12,265 nt of DNA from positions 450 through 12,714 of the forward strand of contig DMFR01000353.1 of the NCBI GenBank assembly GCA_003450125.1, written 5' to 3'. Made by a program: the position numbers and the translations under genes. A model generated the notes under the pieces. The model made no database searches and was not told the DNA's origin. It was given only the letters and a program-made list of their open reading frames with translations. This DNA comes from Prolixibacteraceae bacterium. GTDB lineage: Bacteria > Bacteroidota > Bacteroidia > Bacteroidales > Prolixibacteraceae. Shown here piece by piece: positions 6,689 through 12,265 of this stretch. How positions within the stretch are numbered: position 1 is the stretch's first letter; each line of letters starts with the position of its first letter.

Positions 6689-7654
6689 ATGACTGTTATG
6701 ACTGATAAAACTACGACGACTGATACTGAGAAATCGGGTATGCATCCACGCAACCCCCATCGTTTCAGGTATGATTTTGAGCAACTGATCAAAGTTTGTC
6801 CTGAACTGGCTCCCTTTGTCAGCATGAACAAGTTCAACAGCCAGTCCATTGACTTTGCAGACCCACAGGCGGTGAAACTGCTCAACAAGGCTATCCTCAA
6901 ACAGTATTACGACATTCAGGACTGGGATATTCCTCAGAATTATCTATGTCCCCCCATACCGGGAAGGGCTGATTACATTCATCACATGGCTGACTTGCTG
7001 GCAACCTCTCACAAGGGTATCATTCCTACAGGGCCAACAGTTTCGGTTCTTGACATTGGCGTAGGCGCCAACTGTGTATATCCCATCATAGGCCACAAAG
7101 CCTATGGATGGAAGTTTGTGGGATCAGATATTGATCCTATGGCCATCAAAACAGCCAACCAGATTATCTCCTCCAATCCCACACTAAAGGGAGCAGTGGA
7201 GTGCCGCCTGCAAAGTACACCTTCCAACATTTTCAGTAACATTATAAAGAAAGGCGAAACGTTCGATCTTGCCATCTGCAATCCACCCTTTCATTCTTCT
7301 TCGGAAGAGGCAGCAGGAGGAACAGAGCGCAAGGCACGGAACCTGTCTTCAGAAAAGAAAAGCGCTTCTACATTGAATTTTGGAGGACAGAACCATGAGC
7401 TGTGGTGTGATGGAGGCGAAGCTGAATTCGTGCGCCGGATGATCAAACAAAGTTCTGAACTTCCTACCCGATGTCTGTGGTTTTCTAGTCTGGTCTCCAA
7501 AAAGTCGAACCTTTATGCCATCTATAAATTCCTTAAAAAGGTCGGAGCCCTTCAGGTTCACACCATCGAAATGACCCATGGGCAAAAGCAAAGCCGTATT
7601 GTCGCCTGGACATTTCTTTCTGAGGAACAGTTAACAAAGGGGAAGAAAAAGTAA
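6689..7654 (+). CDS. rlmF: 23S rRNA (adenine(1618)-N(6))-methyltransferase RlmF
   Basis: This 321-residue SAM-dependent enzyme should methylate N6 of the 23S rRNA adenine equivalent to E. coli A1618; the E. coli protein has 308 residues. The family N-terminus is present (MHPRNPHRFRYDFEQLI), followed by the conserved YLCPPIPGRADYIHHMADLL block. The Rossmann fold then shows SAM motif I LDIGVGANCVYPIIG, motif II FVGSDIDPMA, and the catalytic motif IV, Asn198-Pro-Pro-Phe201, of the N6-adenine methyltransferases inside CNPPFHSS. EMTHGQKQSRIVAWTF near the C-terminus also fits RlmF. The ATG at 6689 sits a short distance after a TAnnTTTG promoter element; a second ATG at 6698 is possible, since the first 15 or so residues are Thr-rich and not conserved. 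It appears to be transcribed alone. A convergent pruA gene lies downstream across a hairpin repeat. Assignment by motif content is firm; activity is inferred. Confidence 0.95.
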   Translation: MTVMTDKTTTTDTEKSGMHPRNPHRFRYDFEQLIKVCPELAPFVSMNKFNSQSIDFADPQAVKLLNKAILKQYYDIQDWDIPQNYLCPPIPGRADYIHHMADLLATSHKGIIPTGPTVSVLDIGVGANCVYPIIGHKAYGWKFVGSDIDPMAIKTANQIISSNPTLKGAVECRLQSTPSNIFSNIIKKGETFDLAICNPPFHSSSEEAAGGTERKARNLSSEKKSASTLNFGGQNHELWCDGGEAEFVRRMIKQSSELPTRCLWFSSLVSKKSNLYAIYKFLKKVGALQVHTIEMTHGQKQSRIVAWTFLSEEQLTKGKKK

Positions 7655-7682
7655 CCTTGTTTCCGACAAACATTACTGAAGG

Positions 7683-7848
7683 TGTCTAAAAAGTAAAATT
7701 TAAACACAAAGCCACAAAGGAATTCACCACAGATTACACAGATAAACACAGATTAAAAAAATAAGAATAATCTGTGTATATCTGTGTAATCTGTGGTGAA
7801 TTCTTTTGTGTCTTTGAGTCTTTGTGTTAATTTTTTACTTTTAAGGCA
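7683..7848. repeat. Intergenic hairpin repeat R4 between convergent genes
   Basis: This is a complete element with clear edges. The inner arms 7720-7754 and 7769-7803 pair at 34 of 35 positions around a 14-nt A-rich loop. The outer arms end in TGTCTAAAAAGTAAAA (7683-7698) and an inverted imperfect copy at 7833-7848. Between inner arm and edge, the left arm holds two 8-nt words (7704-7711, 7712-7719) and the right arm three (7804-7811, 7812-7819, 7820-7827), an asymmetry of exactly one word. It fills most of the gap between rlmF and pruA and, with T-rich ends on both strands, could terminate both. It is a sister copy of the element at 1-110. Confidence 0.88.
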
Positions 7849-7869
7849 GCTTTCTTTTCTGTCTATTCC

Positions 7870-9507
7870 TTATTTTTCATCCGGCAAAAAACTCGGATAC
7901 ATATAGTTTACGGGAGAAACAAATGTTTCTTTGATTGTACGGATGGAAGTCCAGCGCAGGAAATTAAACACTGAACCGGCCTTGTCGTTGGTGCCCGATC
8001 CCCGTGCTCCGCCAAATGGCTGCTGACCAACCACTGCACCTGTTGGTTTATCGTTGATGTAAAAGTTCCCTGCAGCATTTTCAAGTCGCTTGGTCAGGTG
8101 CTCAATGTTGTAACGATCCTGCGAGAAAATAGCCCCTGTCAAAGCATAGATTGAAGTTTGATCCAAAGCATCAAGTGTCTGCTCCAGATCCTTGTCTTCA
8201 TAGACAAAAACTGTCAATACCGGTCCGAACAGTTCTTCAACCATGGTGACGTAATCTACCTTTTTGGCCAGGATAATGGTAGGTTCAATAAAATAACCCA
8301 CTGATTTATCACATTTCCCACCAAACAATACTTCAGCGTCTGCATCCTTTCTTGCCTTTTCAATAAAGCCAGCCAGTTTATCGAACGATGATTCATCGAT
8401 CACAGCATTGACAAAATTGGTAAAGTCTTCAGGTGGCCCCATTTTAACTGTCGCCAATTCCTTGCCCAGACGATTGCTAACATCGTTCCAGATACTTCTG
8501 GGTACATAGGCCCTTGAAGCCGCCGAGCATTTCTGTCCCTGGTATTCAAAAGAACCACGGATCATGGCAATGGCCAAAGCCTGTGGATCGGCAGTCGGAT
8601 CTGCAAAAATGAAATCCTTTCCTCCCGTTTCACCCACTATTCTTGGATAAGCCTTGTATTTGTATATGTTTTCACCGATGGTCTTCCAGATGCTCTGGAA
8701 AACTCCCGTTGACCCTGTAAAATGGATTCCTCCAAAATCAGGTGAATTCAGTACAACTTTCGCTGCATCTGGTCCTCCCACATATACCAGGTTAATAACC
8801 CCATCGGGCAACCCGGCTTCACGGAATACTTCCATGATTACGGCAGCTGAATAAACAGCAGTCTTGGAAGGTTTCCATACCACCACATTTCCCATCATGG
8901 CCGGTGCTGCCGGAAGGTTCCCTGCAATGGAGGTGAAGTTAAAAGGGGTCAATGCAAAAACAAACCCTTCCAGTGACCTGAATTCATTGTAATTCCAGAT
9001 TCCGGGAGCAGATTCAGGCTGCATTTTATAAATATCGGTCATACACTTTACCCCAAAGCGAAAGAAATCGGCCATTTCACAGGCAGCATCTATTTCAGCC
9101 TGGAAAGCATTTTTCGATTGCCCTAACATAGTCGCGGCATTGATCTTTGCCCTATAAGGTCCTGCAAACAAATCAGCGGCTTTTAAAAAGATAGCTGCAC
9201 GATGCTGCCAGCCCATGGTATTCCATTTCGCTCTTGCTGCCATGGCTGCATCAACCGCCATTTGAACATGGGAAGCATCACCCTGGTAATAATATCCTAA
9301 GGTGTGTTTGATATCGTGTGGTGGGGAAATGCGCACCCGCTGACCGGTTGTAATTTCTTTACCCCCAATAATCATTGGCAATTCAAGTTCTTTTGAACGC
9401 AATTCATTCAACATCTCTTTCAATTCAGCCCTCTCCGGTGACCCTGGAGCATAACTTTTAATGGCTTCGTTTTTTGCGACCGGTATATTAAAAAATCCTT
9501 TTGGCAT
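7870..9507 (-). CDS. pruA: L-glutamate gamma-semialdehyde dehydrogenase (1-pyrroline-5-carboxylate dehydrogenase)
   Basis: This 545-residue aldehyde dehydrogenase oxidises glutamate semialdehyde, in equilibrium with pyrroline-5-carboxylate, to glutamate with NAD+, the second step of proline catabolism. It belongs to the stand-alone, ALDH4A1-like branch rather than the fused PutA type: no proline dehydrogenase domain is attached. The active-site Glu293 in VGETGGKDF and nucleophile Cys327 in YQGQKCSAASR are 34 residues apart, the same spacing as E314 and C348 of human ALDH4A1. NAD-binding features include WKPSKTA and the FTGSTG turn. QQPFGGARGSGTNDKAGS near the C-terminus is characteristic of P5C dehydrogenases. 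The ATG at position 9507 opens MPKGFFNIPVAKNE, the usual start in Bacteroidota homologues, with the A-rich leader AATATAAAGCT. No proline dehydrogenase gene is visible next to it. The gene is flanked on both sides by hairpin repeats. The enzyme is soluble and cytoplasmic. Confidence 0.96.
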   Translation of the reverse strand: MPKGFFNIPVAKNEAIKSYAPGSPERAELKEMLNELRSKELELPMIIGGKEITTGQRVRISPPHDIKHTLGYYYQGDASHVQMAVDAAMAARAKWNTMGWQHRAAIFLKAADLFAGPYRAKINAATMLGQSKNAFQAEIDAACEMADFFRFGVKCMTDIYKMQPESAPGIWNYNEFRSLEGFVFALTPFNFTSIAGNLPAAPAMMGNVVVWKPSKTAVYSAAVIMEVFREAGLPDGVINLVYVGGPDAAKVVLNSPDFGGIHFTGSTGVFQSIWKTIGENIYKYKAYPRIVGETGGKDFIFADPTADPQALAIAMIRGSFEYQGQKCSAASRAYVPRSIWNDVSNRLGKELATVKMGPPEDFTNFVNAVIDESSFDKLAGFIEKARKDADAEVLFGGKCDKSVGYFIEPTIILAKKVDYVTMVEELFGPVLTVFVYEDKDLEQTLDALDQTSIYALTGAIFSQDRYNIEHLTKRLENAAGNFYINDKPTGAVVGQQPFGGARGSGTNDKAGSVFNFLRWTSIRTIKETFVSPVNYMYPSFLPDEK

Positions 9508-9540
9508 AGCTTTATATATTTTTTATCAGTTTATATTTTT

Positions 9541-9690
9541 TTTAAACACATAGATACATAGGACACATAGAAAAACTCTTCACCACTGATTATCCAGATT
9601 GACTCAGATAAACAAAGATTAATTTGTGTAAATCTATGTAATCTGTGGTGAATAGTTTTTCTCTGTGTCCTATGTGCCCATGTGTTTAAA
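9541..9690. repeat. Composite hairpin repeat R5 between divergent genes
   Basis: Two repeat types are nested here. The outer arms (9541-9574 and about 9657-9690) are imperfect inverted copies built of ACACATAG-type words and match the hairpin at 868-933. The inner arms (about 9581-9620 and 9621-9654) use the ACAGATTA vocabulary and share GTAATCTGTGGTGAAT (9638-9653) with the elements at 1-110 and 7683-7848. Measured from CACC to the loop, the inner left arm is about 10 nt, one word, longer than the right. The element lies between the start codons of pruA and the sensor gene, so it must contain or adjoin both promoters; no good TAnnTTTG box was found for either. Confidence 0.82.
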
Positions 9691-9710
9691 ATTATAAACA
9701 GATGAAGTAT
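9672..9710 (+). promoter_or_regulatory. Leader block shared with the efflux operon, running through the start codon
   Basis: This 39-nt stretch aligns without gaps to 918-956 with 35 identities. It includes the end of a hairpin right arm, the A-rich leader TATAAACAG, the ATG and codons for Met-Lys-Tyr. In Bacteroidota, A-rich leaders replace Shine-Dalgarno pairing, so the block probably includes the ribosome-entry signal. That the block moves or is conserved as a unit is inferred from two copies only. Confidence 0.5.
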
Positions 9711-12265
9711 TGGAGAAAATACCTGTTATTGATCTTCTCGGTCCTGATTTTCCTGGCAGCATCCATTGAGGAACACCATGCACTTTCACCTGAGCCGGAA
9801 AAAGAGCTGATACAGGCCTTCCAGCAAACTCTTCTTAAACAGCAATACAACATATCGGTCTATCTCAACTCCATCGAAAGACAAATTACCAACACCATCC
9901 CTTCGGCCAATTATGCCACTACTTTTTCAAAGCTGAATAAGCTCTTCGATACCGAAGGATTCGGATTCATCATCATGAAGGACCAGGAAATGGTTTACTG
10001 GTCGAGCAATCATTTTTCCTTTCCCAATATAAGCTCCCGGCTTTCGGGCAAAGAGGGAATCGTGGTATTGCCCAACGGAACTTATGCCTTTCAGAAAAGA
10101 CTCCTGAACCATTATCAGATCATCGGCCTGATTCATCTCAGGAACGACTATTCCTATGAAAACCAGTTTCTGGTCAATAACTTCGTTAAGCCGTTCCGCT
10201 TACCGCCTGACTTCGAAATCAATACCCAGAAGGATAAAAATTCGTATGCCATACACAATCTCACCAATCGGTACCTTTTCTCGGTAGTTCCCACGGGAGC
10301 CATGCGGTTTAACAATGCAGAGCTCTATTTTACCGCTTTTCTGTACCTGCTCGGACTGGTATTTTTATTGTTGGCCCTGTACCGTAAAATGGATGACTAC
10401 CACGAGGAGAGCTTTGGGGTAAAGATGATCATTCTTACCGGAATCCTTTTCGTCATTTACTGGATCCATATCCTTTTCGGGATTCCGGCCATCCTGAATC
10501 ACCTTGAACTCTTCAGTGCCAAGTATTATGCGGTTACCCAATGGCTGCCTTCTTTGGGTGACTTTTTCCTCCTCACAACACTCCTTTTCTTTTGGAGCCT
10601 GGTATTTGTCAAAGAATTCGTCCTCCATGGAAGGGCGAGAAAACTAATGATCATTCCTTGCTTTCTTTTTGCCGGAACACTCTATCAGGTGGTTGGAGGG
10701 TTGATCAGCAACCTGATCAGCAACAGCAACATTACCTACAAATTAAACCGCATAACCGATATCGATCAGTACAGTATCAGCAGCCATCTGGCCATTGCCT
10801 TGTTGCTGTTTTCAATTTTCATGATCAACCTTAAAATCCTCGAAAAGACCGAACACCTGATCAACAAGCGAACTTTCCTGTCCTTCCATCTCGTTGCTGT
10901 GCCTGTTTCGATCCTTCTCTGTATCATTTTTAACACTCCCCCCTTTTACCTGTTGGCCTTGTTCCTGTGCGTTAATTTGCTGCAAGTCCAGATCAGGAAA
11001 ATGCACATTACCCGCTTTTCATTGTCTTATTCCATTTTGTTTGTTTCCCTTTTTTCTGTGGTAAGCCTGATGGTGGTGTATAAAACCATCGACCAAAGGG
11101 AAATCCAGGTGCAGAAATTAATGGCCGTTAACCTGAGTTCTGAACAAGACCCGGTGGCCGAGATCTTCCTGACCAACATGCAGGAACAGTTCAATACCGA
11201 CTCCATCATCCCCAGCCTGCTTGCCCCGCCGTATGAAGACCTGGAGAACTACCTGAACCGAAACTATTTCGATGGCTATTTCAGGAAATATGATATCCAG
11301 TACACTTTCTGCACAGCCACTGATGCTGTTATGATCCATCCTGAAAATGTCTCAGAACCCTGCTTTCCCTATTTCGACAAGATGATTGTACGCTCTGGAA
11401 CCAGGATTCCGGGTAGCAATTTCTATTTTATGAACAACATGGAAGGAAGGGTTTCCTACCTTGGAAAACTGCACTATCCCCTGGCCCGCGATTCAAGGGG
11501 ATTATCGGTTTTCATCACCATGACCTCCAAAACCATCTCGGAAGGAATTGGTTTTCCCGAATTGCTCATGGACCGGTCTTTGATTAAACCTTTCAGGTAC
11601 AAGTATCTCTCGTACGCCAAATATTTTGATGATGAATTGGTCAACCGTTCTGGTGAGTACACCTACAACTATTACCTGCAATCGTACAATATCGATCATC
11701 TGAAGTCAGAATTTGAACTCCGTAAATGGAACGGATACGATCACCTGATTTATCAGTTCGACGATAAAACCTGCATTATTGTCAGTAACCGCTCGCTCCG
11801 TTTTGTCGATTACCTGATTTCGTTCCCCTATATCTTTGTTTTCTACTTTTTGGTGGTCCTTCTTTTAACCCTCATCGGAAATCCAAAGCTCAGGAAGCTG
11901 ATGATCCCCAGGGACCTGCGTTTCAGGATCCAGGTAGCCATTATTTCCGTTGTATTGATTTCCCTTTTGATGGTGGCCGCCGGAACGATCTATTACAACG
12001 TGAAAGAATACCAAAACCGCCATCAGACAGACCTTTTGGAAAAGATGAATTCCATTTCCGTTGAAATCGACAGCCGGCTCAATACGGTGAATGCCATCAG
12101 CCCCGAGTTGCGCCAATGGCTTTTCGAGGAACTGTACAAACTCTCCAATATCTTCCGAACCGACATCAATATTTACGATGTCAAAGGTGAGATCATCGCC
12201 TCTTCAAGGCCCGAAATATTCCGTAAAGGCATTACCTCCGAAAGAATGAATGCCCAGGCCTTCTA
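9702..12265 (+). CDS. Large multi-pass membrane sensor protein, probably a histidine kinase (N-terminal 854 residues)
   Basis: The reading frame is open from the ATG at 9702 to the window end, 854 complete codons, with an in-frame TAA at 9687 fixing the start. A signal-anchor helix (about residues 6-22) precedes an extracytoplasmic region to about 205. Then comes a block of about eight hydrophobic helices (roughly 208-228, 240-260, 283-305, 315-335, 360-380, 390-410, 412-426, 439-460). A second extracytoplasmic domain follows to about 702, then two more helices (703-725, 739-763) and a third extracytoplasmic start. The segment FRTDINIYDVKGEIIASSRPEIF near the edge resembles, from memory, the sensor region just before HAMP and kinase domains in very large Bacteroidota histidine kinases. 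HAMP, HisKA and ATPase domains would lie beyond the edge and are not seen. The ligand is unknown. Topology is read from hydrophobicity; the kinase call is inference. Confidence 0.75.
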   Translation, partial: MKYWRKYLLLIFSVLIFLAASIEEHHALSPEPEKELIQAFQQTLLKQQYNISVYLNSIERQITNTIPSANYATTFSKLNKLFDTEGFGFIIMKDQEMVYWSSNHFSFPNISSRLSGKEGIVVLPNGTYAFQKRLLNHYQIIGLIHLRNDYSYENQFLVNNFVKPFRLPPDFEINTQKDKNSYAIHNLTNRYLFSVVPTGAMRFNNAELYFTAFLYLLGLVFLLLALYRKMDDYHEESFGVKMIILTGILFVIYWIHILFGIPAILNHLELFSAKYYAVTQWLPSLGDFFLLTTLLFFWSLVFVKEFVLHGRARKLMIIPCFLFAGTLYQVVGGLISNLISNSNITYKLNRITDIDQYSISSHLAIALLLFSIFMINLKILEKTEHLINKRTFLSFHLVAVPVSILLCIIFNTPPFYLLALFLCVNLLQVQIRKMHITRFSLSYSILFVSLFSVVSLMVVYKTIDQREIQVQKLMAVNLSSEQDPVAEIFLTNMQEQFNTDSIIPSLLAPPYEDLENYLNRNYFDGYFRKYDIQYTFCTATDAVMIHPENVSEPCFPYFDKMIVRSGTRIPGSNFYFMNNMEGRVSYLGKLHYPLARDSRGLSVFITMTSKTISEGIGFPELLMDRSLIKPFRYKYLSYAKYFDDELVNRSGEYTYNYYLQSYNIDHLKSEFELRKWNGYDHLIYQFDDKTCIIVSNRSLRFVDYLISFPYIFVFYFLVVLLLTLIGNPKLRKLMIPRDLRFRIQVAIISVVLISLLMVAAGTIYYNVKEYQNRHQTDLLEKMNSISVEIDSRLNTVNAISPELRQWLFEELYKLSNIFRTDINIYDVKGEIIASSRPEIFRKGITSERMNAQAF

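Noticed and set aside
7291..7749. Several short minus-strand open frames over the end of rlmF and the following repeat
   Set aside because: They overlap a well-supported gene and repeat DNA, and their composition is that of shadow frames.
8654..8854. A 66-codon plus-strand frame inside pruA
   Set aside because: It is antisense to the conserved central part of pruA and has no leader or domain.
1..9690. Insertion sequence in the window
   Set aside because: The inverted repeats enclose no open frame of transposase size, so only a non-autonomous element can be proposed.

Overview
The window looks like chromosomal DNA of a Bacteroidota species. The grounds are TAnnTTTG-type -7 promoter elements (221-228, 6411-6418, 6662-6669), no Shine-Dalgarno sequences but A-rich leaders before start codons, AT-rich gaps between genes of moderate GC, and protein types typical of the phylum. 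The genus cannot be read from the sequence.

Layout: a hairpin repeat cut by the left edge (1-110); a MarR-family regulator (241-681) with a candidate operator and promoter; a 266-bp gap holding a hairpin repeat; a tripartite RND efflux operon consisting of a lipoprotein membrane fusion protein (948-1988), an inner-membrane pump (2024-5101) and a TolC-type outer-membrane channel (5098-6405); a hairpin repeat flanked by two copies of a promoter-like sequence; rlmF, a 23S rRNA m6A methyltransferase (6689-7654); a hairpin repeat between convergent genes; pruA, L-glutamate gamma-semialdehyde dehydrogenase, on the minus strand (7870-9507); a composite hairpin between divergent genes; and the first 854 codons of a very large membrane sensor protein, probably a histidine kinase, running off the right edge (9702 onward).

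The MarR protein probably represses itself and may control the pump that follows. The three pump genes make one export machine spanning both membranes. rlmF, pruA and the sensor gene are not obviously linked to the pump or to each other.

The most unusual content lies between the genes. Every intergenic gap longer than about 200 bp carries a long imperfect inverted repeat built from the same small vocabulary (ACACAAAG, ACACATAG, ACAGATTA and variants). The arms consist of degenerate 8-10 nt words. In two elements the arms differ in length by about one whole word. One element nests two of the types. Two elements share a 39-bp right end that runs through the start codon and first three codons (Met-Lys-Tyr) of two unrelated genes. 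No transposase is visible in the window.
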